The notes under the pieces: generated by a model
The model's input: the letters and a program-made list of their open reading frames with translations, nothing else
Databases searched by the model: none
What the model was told of the DNA's origin: nothing
Shown: in pieces, positions 19,097 to 28,509 of the stretch
Layout of the letters: each line of letters starts with the position of its first letter
Numbering within the stretch: position 1 is the first letter of the stretch
NCBI GenBank assembly: GCA_002401855.1
Contig: NVUH01000009.1
Coordinates: forward strand, 1-64,000
Length of the DNA stretch: 64,000 bases
Source of the DNA: Hyphomicrobiales bacterium
GTDB taxonomy: Bacteria > Pseudomonadota > Alphaproteobacteria > Rhizobiales > OSC116
Direction: 5' to 3'
Position numbers and translations under genes: made by a program

Positions 19097-20809
19097 ATGG
19101 CTTTGTTAGATGTGAAAAATATCTCAATTGGTTTTCCGAGCCGCCATGGCATGTTTGTGGCGGTGAAAGATGTTTCGCTGAGCGTTGAACGCGGAGAGAT
19201 TTTGGGCGTGGTGGGCGAAAGTGGCGCTGGAAAATCGACCATTGGCAACGCGATTATTGCATTGCTGGAGCCTCCTGGGGAGGTGATAAAAGGCGAAGTG
19301 TATTTGAATGGAGCGCGGATTGACAATTTATCGGCTGAAGAAAAACGGCTGATACGTGGCAAAAAAATTGGGATGATTTTCCAAGACCCGCAAACCTCGC
19401 TTGACCCGTTGAAAACCATTAAACAACAGTTGGTTGAAAGCATTAATTTGCACCTTAAGCTTGGCCGTAAAGGCTCGGAGAAAAAGGCGTTTGAGCTGCT
19501 GGAGCAAGTTGGTATTCCTGACCCGCTTATTCGTATGGAGCATTACCCGCATCAATTTTCGGGCGGGATGCGGCAACGGGTGGTGATTGCATTGGCCTTA
19601 TGTGGCGAGCCTGAATTGATTATTGCTGATGAGCCGACAACCGCGCTTGATGTTTCGGTGCAGAAGCAGATATTGGATTTAATGCGCAAATTATGCCGTG
19701 AAAAAAATGTTGGCATGATTTTGGTGACCCATGATATGGGAGTGATTGCTGAAGTGGCTGACCGTGTGGCGGTGATGTATAATAGCCAGCTGATGGAAAT
19801 TGGTGAGACCAAACAAATTATCGGCAATCCGCAGCATGAATATACCAAAAGCTTGATTAGTGCCATTCCGCGGCCTGACAAAAAGGTAAGGCGCTTCCCG
19901 CTGGTGACTTATATTGAGGATGTGGTTGAGAGAAAAGACGAGTTTGATGTTAGCACCCATTGGTTGGGGCAAAGCCGCGATTTTGAAATGAAAGTTGCGG
20001 ATGATGGCACTATATTGCAGCTGGAGAATTTGGGTATGCGGTTTCAAATTACCAATAGCCTGTTTAAGAGCAAGCGGCGTTATTTAGACGCGGTGAAGGA
20101 TGTGAATTTTAACATTAAAGAAGGTGAGACATTCGGCATTGTGGGCGAAAGTGGCAGTGGGAAATCGACCATTGCACGCATGGTGACGGGACTATATAAA
20201 CCTTATAAAGGCGCGGTAAAATTTTTGGGCAAAGAGATTAGTGCCATTAGCCACACGCCCGAAGTTTTGCCTTATCGGCGGCAAATGCAAATGGTGTTTC
20301 AAGACCCGTTCTCGTCACTCAACGCCCGCATGCGGGTGATGGACATTGTGGCTGAACCGATCTTGTTTCATAAACTTGCGGGCTCGAAGGCTGAGGCTGA
20401 GCATATTGTTTTGGATTTGCTTAAGCTGGTTGGCATGTCGGATGACGCTTATGCCAAATATCCGCATCAATTTTCGGGTGGGCAAAGACAGCGTATATCT
20501 ATCGCGCGCGCATTGGCGACACGGCCGCGGTTTTTGATATGTGATGAACCGACATCGGCGTTGGATGTATCTGTTCAGGCGCAAATATTGAATCTATTAA
20601 AAGATTTACAGGAAGAACTTAATCTTACCATGATGTTCATCAGCCATGATTTACCAGTGATCAGGCAAATGTGTGATCGGGTGGCTGTGATGCGGCATGG
20701 GCAGGTTTTGGAACTCGCGGAAACAGAAAAACTATTTGAAGACCCACAGCATGAATATAGCCAACATTTGCTTAGTTTAATGCCCCAATTAGATATGTTA
20801 CAAGCTTAA
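19097..20809 (+). CDS. ABC transporter ATP-binding protein with two fused nucleotide-binding domains (DppD-DppF type)
   Basis: The 570-residue protein drives the peptide-type importer. It joins both ATPase subunits in one chain. Domain 1 has Walker A GESGAGKST (40-48), signature FSGGMRQRV and Walker B ELIIADEPTTALD. Domain 2 has Walker A GESGSGKST (about 350-358), signature FSGGQRQRIS and Walker B FLICDEPTSALD. Each is followed by the oligopeptide-transporter C-terminal motif (HEYTKSLISAIP and HEYSQHLLSLMP). Fusions of this sort are common in alphaproteobacteria. All catalytic motifs are intact in both halves. Confidence 0.94.
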   Translation: MALLDVKNISIGFPSRHGMFVAVKDVSLSVERGEILGVVGESGAGKSTIGNAIIALLEPPGEVIKGEVYLNGARIDNLSAEEKRLIRGKKIGMIFQDPQTSLDPLKTIKQQLVESINLHLKLGRKGSEKKAFELLEQVGIPDPLIRMEHYPHQFSGGMRQRVVIALALCGEPELIIADEPTTALDVSVQKQILDLMRKLCREKNVGMILVTHDMGVIAEVADRVAVMYNSQLMEIGETKQIIGNPQHEYTKSLISAIPRPDKKVRRFPLVTYIEDVVERKDEFDVSTHWLGQSRDFEMKVADDGTILQLENLGMRFQITNSLFKSKRRYLDAVKDVNFNIKEGETFGIVGESGSGKSTIARMVTGLYKPYKGAVKFLGKEISAISHTPEVLPYRRQMQMVFQDPFSSLNARMRVMDIVAEPILFHKLAGSKAEAEHIVLDLLKLVGMSDDAYAKYPHQFSGGQRQRISIARALATRPRFLICDEPTSALDVSVQAQILNLLKDLQEELNLTMMFISHDLPVIRQMCDRVAVMRHGQVLELAETEKLFEDPQHEYSQHLLSLMPQLDMLQA

Positions 20810-20817
20810 GGAATATC

Positions 20818-22023
20818 ATGGAAAATACAATTTTATTGCGCAATGGCAAAATTTTTGACGGCAAAAATATGCTGGATGGCATTCATTCGGTACTGATTGA
20901 AAATGGCAAAATAAGCCAAATTGGCAATGATGATAAATTTGCTGGGTTTAGTGGACAAAGCCATGATGTGAGTGGCCAGACTATCTTGCCGGGCTTGGTC
21001 GATTGCCATGTGCATTTATGTTATACCGCATCGGGCGACCCGCGGGCGGATGGCGATAAAATGGGGCCTTCGCAATTTACGCTGACTGCATTGAAAAATG
21101 CTCAAGCTACTTTGCGCGGCGGTGTGACTGCGGTGCGTGATTGCGGCGGGCGCGAATATATGGAATTTGGGGTTAGAGATGCGGTTAACCGCGGTGAATT
21201 TGATGGCCCGACCATTTATGCATCTGGCAAGATTATTTGCATGACGGGCGGGCATGGGCATATTCATGGCCGCGTGGCTGATGGCGTGGATGAAGTGCGC
21301 AAAGCGGTGCGTGAGCAAATATTAGCTGGTTCTGACTTGATAAAAATTATGGCGACAGGCGGGGTGATGACGCCCGGTGTGAACCCTGAAGATGCCCATT
21401 ATAATGCTGAAGAGATGGCGGTTGGCGTGCATGAAGCGCACCGTTTTCATAAACGCACTGCCAGCCATGCGCAAGGCACAGAAGGCATTTTAAACGCGGT
21501 GAATGCGGGCATTGATAGCATTGAACATGGTATATTTTTAACGCAAGAATGCATTGATAAAATGCTGGCGGCTGGCACTTATGTGGTGCCGACATTTGCG
21601 GCTTTATATAATATATTGGACAATGCTGAGAATACCGACGGGCCGAGAATTCCTGCTTTTGTGATTGAAAAATGCCAACGTGTGGCCGAAGCGCACAAAG
21701 TTTCTATGAAGTTATTTTATGAAGCTGGTGGCAAGATTGCCATGGGTACAGATGCAGGCACACCGCACAATATACACGGTAAAAATGCCGATGAATTGCG
21801 GCTTATGTGCGCCAATGGCATGAGCCATGTGGATGCATTGCGTATATCGACCTTTAATGGGGCTGACTTGATGGGGCTTGAGAATCACGGGCTGATTGCA
21901 GCTGATTGCGCGGCCGATATTTTAGTGGTGGATGGCGACCCTTCGGATGATATTGAGATGGTTGCCAATACAAAAAACCACAAAATGGTGATAAAAGCTG
22001 GAAAAATTATTGAATTAATATAG
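20818..22023 (+). CDS. Amidohydrolase family protein (imidazolonepropionase/Xaa-dipeptidase-like)
   Basis: This is a 401-residue metal-dependent hydrolase of the amidohydrolase superfamily. The metal site can be read as the HxH motif in LVDCHVHLCY, a candidate carbamylated lysine in DLIKIMATGG, His in TASHAQGTEG and IEHGIFL, and Asp in MGTDAGTPH. This subgroup includes imidazolonepropionase-like enzymes and carboxy-dipeptidases. Its position 8 bp after the ATPase gene of a peptide importer favours cleavage of an imported dipeptide or cyclic or acylated amino acid. The substrate is an inference. AAGGAATATC precedes the ATG. Confidence 0.88.
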   Translation: MENTILLRNGKIFDGKNMLDGIHSVLIENGKISQIGNDDKFAGFSGQSHDVSGQTILPGLVDCHVHLCYTASGDPRADGDKMGPSQFTLTALKNAQATLRGGVTAVRDCGGREYMEFGVRDAVNRGEFDGPTIYASGKIICMTGGHGHIHGRVADGVDEVRKAVREQILAGSDLIKIMATGGVMTPGVNPEDAHYNAEEMAVGVHEAHRFHKRTASHAQGTEGILNAVNAGIDSIEHGIFLTQECIDKMLAAGTYVVPTFAALYNILDNAENTDGPRIPAFVIEKCQRVAEAHKVSMKLFYEAGGKIAMGTDAGTPHNIHGKNADELRLMCANGMSHVDALRISTFNGADLMGLENHGLIAADCAADILVVDGDPSDDIEMVANTKNHKMVIKAGKIIELI

Positions 22024-22136
22024 ACCTTTCGACACAGCTATATACCTGTTAATCCATTGATATTGCAATTAAACTTTGATTAATCATATCGAGTTTATGT
22101 TGGCCTATCTTTAAATATCGGTTAACGGAGCCTATA

Positions 22137-24194
22137 ATGCAATTTTTGTCGAAAATGAAACTGTCATATATGATTATGATACTAGTGCTACTGCCTTTAT
22201 TGGCACTTACTTATTTTGCCAGCCAGTTGGTATCAGAAGAATACCAAAAAAACAAAGCCATGACCGAATTGGGTGAACTGACCAATTTAGCGGTGAAATT
22301 AAGCAATTTAGTGCATGAGCAACAAAAAGAACGGGGTGCCACCGCGATATTTGTGGGCAGTGATGGTTTGAATTTTGGCAGTGAATTGGCGACACAAAGG
22401 CAAAATACCGATAAATTTAAACAAGAATTGGAAGGTTATTTGGATGGCCAAGATTCTACAGTTTACGGTGCGGAATTTGTAAATTCGCTTAATCTACTGC
22501 TCAAGAATATCGATATGATGGTAGCAACACGCAGCCAAGTGGATGCTTTGAGCCTGTCCAAAGCGGAAGCCATTGGTTATTACACGCAGTTAAATGCGCA
22601 AAATCTACGGTTTATTGATGAGATTGGGCAATTGAGCGAAGACCCTAATATTACATCTGCATATATTAGCTATACGAGCTTTTTGCAAAGCAAAGAACGC
22701 GCGGGCATTGAACGTGCGGTCGGTGCGAGTGGCATATCGGACGGTAAATTTGGCCTTGCGGCGATTGACCAGTTTAAAAGTTTGATCACTGTGCAGGATA
22801 CTTATGACACTCTATTTACGACGCAAGCCACTGATGAGCAAGTGACGTTATTTGAGCAGTTTTTAGCCGATGGCAAAATAATTGAAGTTGATGACATGCG
22901 TGAGATTATCATTGAAGGTGGCATAGAAGGTGATTTTAAACAACTGACTAGTAAGATTTGGTTTGATGCCATCACCTTAAAAATCAACGAATTGAAAAAA
23001 ATTGAAAATATTCTATCGGAAACATTATTAGCTGACATTGCGAAATTGGGGGCAAAAGCCAATGCGGGGTTGTGGACAGCTGGGCTGGTTACGCTCATTG
23101 CGTTTATTGTGATTATTTTCTTATCTTTTGTCATCATTCGGAGCATCAATAAATCATTCAGCACCATCATTGCGCGGATGAATGACTTAGCGGCGGGGAA
23201 TTTGGAAGTTGATTTGCCGCCAGTGAGCAAAAATGAAATTGGCCAAATGATTAAATGCGTATTGGTGTTTAAAGACAATTCCATTGAAAAAGAGCGGCTT
23301 GAAGTTAAGCAGCAAGAAGATAAAAAACGTTCTGAAATTGAAAAACAACAAATGATGAATAAAATGGCCGATGATTTTGATGCTGATGTCGGTGGTATTG
23401 TGAACAGTGTGTCTGCGGCCTCTAAACAATTGCAAGACACCGCTAAAATGATGTCCACCATATCGCAGACCACCAGTGAAAACGCCAATTTGGTAGCAAA
23501 TGCATCTGAGGTTGCGAATAGCAATGTGCAATCTGTGGCCGCAGCAAGCGAAGAAATGTCACAATCGGTGGTTGAGATAAACCAGCAAGCCGTAGCAGCG
23601 AGAAAAGCCTCAAAATCCGCAGTAGAAGAAGTGCATAAAACCAGCGAAGAAATGAAAAACTTAGCCACAACGGTTGAGAAAATTGGTGGTGTGGTGACAC
23701 TCATCGCCTCGATAGCTGACCAAACTAACCTGCTGGCATTAAATGCCACCATCGAGTCTGCCCGTGCGGGTGAAGCGGGGCGTGGTTTTGCTATTGTGGC
23801 ATCGGAAGTTAAAGGGTTAGCCAGCAAAACGGCAGAGGCGACTGATGAAATATCTTCGCACATTCAAGAAGTGCATAATGCCACGCAACAAGCGCTAAGC
23901 TCGATGGACGGCATTGGCAATGTGATCGCCAAAATAGAAGAGATATCATCGTCTATAGCCATAGCCGTAGAACAACAAGGCCTTGCCACACAGGAAATTA
24001 GTACGAATGCGCAAGAAGCTGCTGACGGCACGCAAAAAGTATCGCTTAACATTGGCGAAGTGACCAATGCTTCAAAAGAAGCGGATAGCGCTTCTAACGA
24101 AGTGATGGCTTCGGCCACTGAATTGCTTGAACAATCCAATATGCTCAAATCTGAGCTTCAGAAATTCACTGATGAAGTGAGATCGACAGGTTAA
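22137..24194 (+). CDS. Methyl-accepting chemotaxis protein with NIT sensor domain
   Basis: This is a 685-residue membrane chemoreceptor. A first membrane helix (about 9-28) and a second (about 316-338) flank a periplasmic, all-helical NIT-type domain marked by [24 protein letters not shown] domain (about 338-392) follows, then the methyl-accepting signalling domain with the hairpin tip [20 protein letters not shown], the CheA/CheW contact. NIT domains are associated with nitrate/nitrite sensing in some proteins. No che genes are nearby, so it feeds an array encoded elsewhere. The family is certain; the ligand is not. Confidence 0.93.
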   Translation: MQFLSKMKLSYMIMILVLLPLLALTYFASQLVSEEYQKNKAMTELGELTNLAVKLSNLVHEQQKERGATAIFVGSDGLNFGSELATQRQNTDKFKQELEGYLDGQDSTVYGAEFVNSLNLLLKNIDMMVATRSQVDALSLSKAEAIGYYTQLNAQNLRFIDEIGQLSEDPNITSAYISYTSFLQSKERAGIERAVGASGISDGKFGLAAIDQFKSLITVQDTYDTLFTTQATDEQVTLFEQFLADGKIIEVDDMREIIIEGGIEGDFKQLTSKIWFDAITLKINELKKIENILSETLLADIAKLGAKANAGLWTAGLVTLIAFIVIIFLSFVIIRSINKSFSTIIARMNDLAAGNLEVDLPPVSKNEIGQMIKCVLVFKDNSIEKERLEVKQQEDKKRSEIEKQQMMNKMADDFDADVGGIVNSVSAASKQLQDTAKMMSTISQTTSENANLVANASEVANSNVQSVAAASEEMSQSVVEINQQAVAARKASKSAVEEVHKTSEEMKNLATTVEKIGGVVTLIASIADQTNLLALNATIESARAGEAGRGFAIVASEVKGLASKTAEATDEISSHIQEVHNATQQALSSMDGIGNVIAKIEEISSSIAIAVEQQGLATQEISTNAQEAADGTQKVSLNIGEVTNASKEADSASNEVMASATELLEQSNMLKSELQKFTDEVRSTG

Positions 24195-24214
24195 GTTTTT
24201 AGCCTGCTGATGAA

Positions 24215-24253
24215 AGATGCGGCATCGAATTGCACTGGTTTGGTGCCGCATCT
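24215..24253 (+). terminator. Inverted repeat after the chemoreceptor gene
   Basis: AGATGCGGCA (24215-24224) and TGCCGCATCT (24244-24253) are a perfect 10-bp inverted repeat with a 19-base loop, 20 bp after the stop. No T run follows, so terminator function is uncertain. Confidence 0.45.
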
Positions 24254-24324
24254 AATTCGGCCTAGCTTATTCGCTTGGCCGCTAACTCATCAAAACCAAG
24301 TAAAATGGTTTTGACATTAAACCA

Positions 24325-24366
24325 AACCTCCCTTAACCTTTGTGGAAAGTTTAAGGGAGGTTTTTT
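24325..24366 (+). promoter_or_regulatory. Terminator-like hairpin that contains the ribosome binding site of the next gene
   Basis: AACCTCCCTTAA (24325-24336) pairs fully with TTAAGGGAGGTT (24351-24362), followed by T residues up to 24366; the ATG of the DUF1304 gene is at 24367. The GGGAGG of the 3' arm is placed exactly as a Shine-Dalgarno site. The element therefore looks like a terminator for the chemoreceptor gene and, in a transcript starting upstream, would hide the ribosome binding site of the next gene. Confidence 0.7.
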
Positions 24367-24726
24367 ATGGCATTTGTTGGACAGATTTTGGTGATTTTGG
24401 TGATTATGATTCACCTTTATATTATGTGGTTTGAAATGTTTGCATGGACCACACGCGGCCCTAAAGTGTTTAGAAGTTTTGCTAAAGATATGTTTGAGCC
24501 GACCAAAGCCATGGCTGCCAACCAAGGCTTGTATAATGGTTTTTTAGCCGCTGGTTTGATATATAGCTTGTTTATTAATGATGCTGGGTGGCAATGGAAT
24601 ATCAGCATGTTATTTTTGATATTTGTGGCAGTGGCGGGGGTTTATGGCGCGGCAACGGCATCTAAGAAAATAATATATGTGCAAACGGTGCCTGCAATTT
24701 TGGCCATGCTGGCGATAAGTATTTGA
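24367..24726 (+). CDS. DUF1304 family membrane protein
   Basis: This is a 119-residue integral membrane protein with four hydrophobic segments (about 4-24, 53-70, 76-96 and 101-119). The sequence fits the DUF1304 family: HLYIMWFEMFAWTTRGPKVF at 16-35, the NQGLYNGFLAAGL segment and a C-terminal VQTVPAILAMLAI. The biochemical role of the family is unknown. The ATG directly follows a hairpin whose 3' arm supplies the ribosome binding site. The stop overlaps the start of the acetyltransferase gene, so the two may be translated together. Confidence 0.85.
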   Translation: MAFVGQILVILVIMIHLYIMWFEMFAWTTRGPKVFRSFAKDMFEPTKAMAANQGLYNGFLAAGLIYSLFINDAGWQWNISMLFLIFVAVAGVYGAATASKKIIYVQTVPAILAMLAISI

Positions 24727-25505
24727 GCCATTTGAACCAATATCTAGCAGCTTTAGATTTAGATGCTGGCCTGCCAAAATTTGAGTTGCTGAACTTGATG
24801 ATTGCTAGGCATATGGCGACATTTTGCTTTAACAATATCGACTTATTGCTGAATAAAGACCAAATATTATCGCTCGGTTTTGATGACATTCAGGATAAAA
24901 TTGTAACGCGCCGTCGGGGTGGATATTGCTTTGAGCACAATAAATTATTCTATGCAATGGCTGAGAAACTGCGGCTTGAAACATCTGCCTATTTGGCGCG
25001 GGTGACGTTTAATAAAGATGATGAAGCGCCCCTCACCCATCGTATTACAGTTGTGACACTAGATGGGCAGGGATATATGGCCGATGTCGGGTTTGGGCGT
25101 TATGCCCCGACATGCCTTGTGCCGCTTACTGGTGAGGTTGTGACAGGTGCGAATGGTGATGTGTTCCGCATTATTGAGGATAAGGGCGTATATACGCTTG
25201 AGATGATTAAGGAGGGCGAATTTTTTGCGCTCTATATTTTTGAAAAAACTCAATGTTTGGAAATTGATTTTGAGTTGGCAAATTATTACACCAATTGCCA
25301 CCCAGATTCTGGGTTTACTAAAAATTTGGTGGTGGCAAGAATATGTAATAATCAGACATTGGTTATTCGGGAAAATATGTATTCGGTTATTGAGAATGGC
25401 ATTGCGAGCCAGAGTGAAATTACTGATGCCAAAGATTTGCAGGCGAAATTAAGCCAGAAATTCGAAATTGAGGTTTCTGATGATCAAGCTGAGGCTTTAT
25501 TTTGA
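24723..25505 (+). CDS. Arylamine N-acetyltransferase
   Basis: The enzyme transfers acetyl groups from acetyl-CoA to arylamines, hydrazines or related amines in the cytoplasm. The 260-residue protein shows the family signature RRGGYCFEHN with catalytic Cys69, then His106 (PLTHRITVV) and Asp121 (MADVGFG). This is the same triad spacing as characterised NATs. The proposed start is TTG 24723, overlapping the DUF1304 stop by 4 bp. It places the cysteine at the usual residue 69. Another TTG lies three codons downstream, and no strong ribosome binding site was seen. Confidence 0.9.
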   Translation: MSHLNQYLAALDLDAGLPKFELLNLMIARHMATFCFNNIDLLLNKDQILSLGFDDIQDKIVTRRRGGYCFEHNKLFYAMAEKLRLETSAYLARVTFNKDDEAPLTHRITVVTLDGQGYMADVGFGRYAPTCLVPLTGEVVTGANGDVFRIIEDKGVYTLEMIKEGEFFALYIFEKTQCLEIDFELANYYTNCHPDSGFTKNLVVARICNNQTLVIRENMYSVIENGIASQSEITDAKDLQAKLSQKFEIEVSDDQAEALF

Positions 25506-25832
25506 AAAGCTATATTATGTCAAAGAAAATGATGAGACGTTTACAAGTTAGTAGACCGAGTACAGGAAACGGCGCACCGAAGTGCCTCGTAAACGCCCCA
25601 TAGATACATCCATTCGCTAAACGTAAAAAGCACGTTTTAAGAGCGTGTTGAGCGCCTGTAATTTCGAGCTGCTATACTCGGCACAGCTATTGCCATGCAC
25701 CCCAAACATCGCACTCAATTCTCTGACTTGTCAATAAGCAAGAATTCACACCACAACCCTCACTTGCAATAAAAATAAGATTAAGTTAGCTTCAAGCTCG
25801 TAGTTTATTTTAATATTTTTAGGCCGTTTTAT
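25506..25832. other. Intergenic region of 327 bp without a recognisable gene
   Basis: No coding sequence was recognised. The region contains a long-range 7-bp inverted repeat, CGTTTAC (25538-25544) and GTAAACG (25589-25595). It encloses a small GCAC-CGAA-GTGC tetraloop hairpin, so a structured transcript is possible. It marks the left side of an accessory stretch with two unknown small membrane proteins. Confidence 0.4.
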
Positions 25833-26288
25833 ATGCTGTATTCTTTTAGAATGGGAATTTCAATAATTCACTACGTCCTTGCGCCCATATACCTTATTTT
25901 CGTGTTGCTTATTTTTTCGGTAACCCCCGTTGATACGAACCACGATAATTCGAATATACTTATTTTTACAAACCTTCTGTTTTGGGTTTGTGCGATTCCA
26001 AGGTTTATTCAACCTAAAGCGCATTTGCATTTCGGCAAAAACAAAACAACAAGTAATTTTTCTCTTACACGCGGCAAAAAAAATCGCCAAATATCGTTCG
26101 CCTTAGCATTTATAACCTGTTGGATTTATCCAATTTTGCTCATTGCATCCCAAAGCTTTAACTCAGTTTTTCTACTTCTCCAAACCTATCAATATACGCT
26201 TTTGTTCGCCACAATCTTGTTCTTTTCGGATGTCATTGGCCATGAATTCATTCCATTTTTTTTTAAGAAATTTATTTCCAAAAAATAA
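25833..26288 (+). CDS. Hypothetical membrane protein
   Basis: This is a 151-residue protein of unknown family. It has four hydrophobic segments (about 10-30, 43-57, 86-106 and 112-132) and a basic loop between the second and third (HFGKNKTTSNFSLTRGKKNR). It ends in a lysine-rich tail. No good ribosome binding site was seen before ATG 25833; another in-frame ATG is seven codons in. Codon choice looks less biased than in neighbouring core genes. It may be a recently gained gene; the frame itself is plausible because of the regular membrane pattern. Confidence 0.5.
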   Translation: MLYSFRMGISIIHYVLAPIYLIFVLLIFSVTPVDTNHDNSNILIFTNLLFWVCAIPRFIQPKAHLHFGKNKTTSNFSLTRGKKNRQISFALAFITCWIYPILLIASQSFNSVFLLLQTYQYTLLFATILFFSDVIGHEFIPFFFKKFISKK

Positions 26289-26372
26289 AACAATATCAGC
26301 ACCAATTTTTATATACTCAGAACTCATAACACCCCTGCATACTCCTTAAATCGCACACAAACCCCCACCACC

Positions 26373-26401
26373 TTGAAAAAAAGGCAGTTTTGTGGTAGAC
26401 T
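26373..26401 (+). promoter_or_regulatory. Sigma-70 type promoter of the 111-residue membrane protein gene
   Basis: TTGAAA (26373-26378) and TAGACT (26396-26401) are separated by 17 bp, about 40 bp before the ATG at 26440. Confidence 0.45.
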
Positions 26402-26439
26402 ATGCTTGCTAGTTTATTTTTTAAAATAGGAGAGCAATC

Positions 26440-26775
26440 ATGAAATATTTTTACGGTACGTTGTCCGCAATTTGGTTTGGGGCGATTATTTTCTACTCGA
26501 TGTTTGATTTTACAAATAACCTGTGGCCGATTGTTATTTTCACCGCGTTTGGCTCGGTAAACCTTTATTACTTCACCAAAGCAAATAAGCCACAAACCCA
26601 ACAACGCAGTTTTTTGCTGAACAGAATTATTGTTGTTGCCGCATTCGCCAGCCAAGTAGTTTGCCTCTATTTGCTGCAAGGTGGCCAAACATACTTCGGC
26701 ACGGCCGATATTGTGTTCTTTTTCTTTATGGGTTTTGCCCTCACAGGCATAAGCTATCGGGTTTTTGTAAAGTAA
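26440..26775 (+). CDS. Small hypothetical membrane protein
   Basis: This 111-residue protein consists mainly of four hydrophobic segments (about 5-20, 27-46, 62-80 and 86-108) joined by short polar loops. TAGGAGAGCAATC before the ATG is a very good ribosome binding site, and promoter hexamers lie upstream, so expression is likely. The family was not recognised. It stands alone between the unknown 151-residue membrane protein and tRNA-Leu. Confidence 0.7.
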   Translation: MKYFYGTLSAIWFGAIIFYSMFDFTNNLWPIVIFTAFGSVNLYYFTKANKPQTQQRSFLLNRIIVVAAFASQVVCLYLLQGGQTYFGTADIVFFFFMGFALTGISYRVFVK

Positions 26776-26928
26776 CCTCATTTATCCCCCGAGCCATATA
26801 AGTCGATGAAGGTATAATTAACATTGTGACAGCAAACAATGACCTAAAAATGTTAATATTATCAACAATTCGGAAGTGTTTTTCGCGCTTGTAATTTTCT
26901 GTAAGGGGCTGTCAGCTTTGTTAGAGCT

Positions 26929-27013
<85 letters not shown>

Positions 27014-27179
27014 ATGAGATAGTGGTGGTTAAATAACATACCCAAACATTCAGTCAATCAAATAATGACGTTTCATTGAAATTGTTCACACTATCCCCAA
27101 ATTGTTCACATAGTTGGGGAATTTTGAATTGGGTTTAAATGGATGGCGTATTGGGTAAGCTTTCTCGTAAAATGTGAAA

Positions 27180-28388
27180 TTAGCCTGAAATGTAGAAGGC
27201 GCCGACTTCATCGGCGATTTGTTTAAAGGCTTCTTTAAGTGCATCGCCGCTTGAAGCATCGATATACATGGCTAATGTGGACGCGCAATTTTTTAGTAGT
27301 TTCTGGGCATTTTTACCCGCTTTAAAGGCGATTGAGTAAATTTTGATGCCTTTGGCTTTCATCTTTTTACATAAAGCTTTGGATCGGGTATCGGCTTGCG
27401 TTGTGTTATTGTCACCATCGGTCATCAACACCACGAACTTTTTGACTTTTTCATAGGGTTTTGCCGCGGCAGTTGTGCTCCATAGGCCATTCCAAGCGGG
27501 GGATAGAGTGCCCCAGCCCCATGTGAGGCCTGTGTCACTATAAGTGCCACCATCTGCCACCCAGCCATTGACGGCGCTTAGCAATACAGTTTTATTGTCG
27601 GTTAGCGGTACAATTGATGTTTGGGGGCAAGACTCTTGGTAGCCCCACTTATCCAAACTCGCGGATATGGGTTGTTTGGCTGGTGACTTTTCTGTTGGCT
27701 TTTTGCGGGAGCCACCACAATTATATTTACCCGAATAGTTGTTTTTTAGGACCTGTTTGTTCATGGGGTTATTGATCAGCACGCCGCGCGTCCAAGGAAT
27801 GTATGAAATTTTTACGGAAGCGAGGCCAGTTGTGTCTTGTATCAGCGTATTGACCAAATCTTTGGTTGCGATTTTTAAGTCACTCATTTTTGAGCCACGC
27901 ATTGAGCCTGACATATCTAAAATCATTGCCAACTCAACATCGCTACGCTTGATGTTAATCTTTGATGTAATTTCGATTTCTAGTTTAGACACGCCGACCA
28001 ATGCCATGAAACTGGTCTTTAAACTGGCGGTTTGCGAAACTGTTAGGGTTTCTTTATCGCGGAGAATTACATAAGGGCTGGCGGTTATGTTATCGGGCAA
28101 TATGTGATTGGTTTTAAAAATAATGTCGCCAATTTTTTTTAAATCTGCATCTTTTGCCGTATTATTGCGAGCAATTTCTTTTGCCACGGCTATGGACACA
28201 CTGTCTAAGGTGGACTGCAATTTGTTTTCGTAGGAAATTTTTTGAGAAAAATCTAGCACACCACCAATAAACCCTACAATTGGAATGAGGAGCAATGCAA
28301 ACATTATGGATATTTGCCCGCGAGAGGCCTTTGGAAACAAAATAAGTTTATTTAAAAATTGTTGTTTTAATTTGTGTGTTTTCATCAT
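27180..28388 (-). CDS. TadG-like protein with von Willebrand factor A domain
   Basis: This is a 402-residue pilus-assembly-related protein. The N-terminus is the TadE/TadG-type prepilin-like segment (GQISIMFALLLIPIVGFIGG, about 24-43) that anchors it in the inner membrane. The C-terminal two thirds is a vWA domain with an intact metal site: DMSGSMRGSKM near residue 158 and VVLMTDGDNN near 320. TadG proteins belong to Flp/tad pilus systems, but no other tad gene is present here. It is monocistronic, with tRNA-Leu on one side and the glnBA promoter on the other. Role in pilus assembly or adhesion is inferred. Confidence 0.85.
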   Translation of the reverse strand: MMKTHKLKQQFLNKLILFPKASRGQISIMFALLLIPIVGFIGGVLDFSQKISYENKLQSTLDSVSIAVAKEIARNNTAKDADLKKIGDIIFKTNHILPDNITASPYVILRDKETLTVSQTASLKTSFMALVGVSKLEIEITSKINIKRSDVELAMILDMSGSMRGSKMSDLKIATKDLVNTLIQDTTGLASVKISYIPWTRGVLINNPMNKQVLKNNYSGKYNCGGSRKKPTEKSPAKQPISASLDKWGYQESCPQTSIVPLTDNKTVLLSAVNGWVADGGTYSDTGLTWGWGTLSPAWNGLWSTTAAAKPYEKVKKFVVLMTDGDNNTTQADTRSKALCKKMKAKGIKIYSIAFKAGKNAQKLLKNCASTLAMYIDASSGDALKEAFKQIADEVGAFYISG

Positions 28389-28509
28389 AATATTTACCTA
28401 GCTAAAAAACTTAAGCAGAGTCATAAATAAAAGGACTTAACATAATTTGAAATTCCTTCTAAGTATATAGGCTTACGACTTTATGATTAGAAGATGATTG
28501 CCGCTTAAA

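Noticed and set aside
18673..19443. A 256-codon open frame antisense to the permease and ATPase genes
   Set aside because: It spans two well-supported genes on the opposite strand and has no recognisable domain.
22802..23863. A 353-codon open frame antisense to the chemoreceptor gene
   Set aside because: The serine/alanine/phenylalanine-rich product is the usual shadow of a helical, repetitive signalling domain on the other strand; no domain or ribosome binding site was seen.
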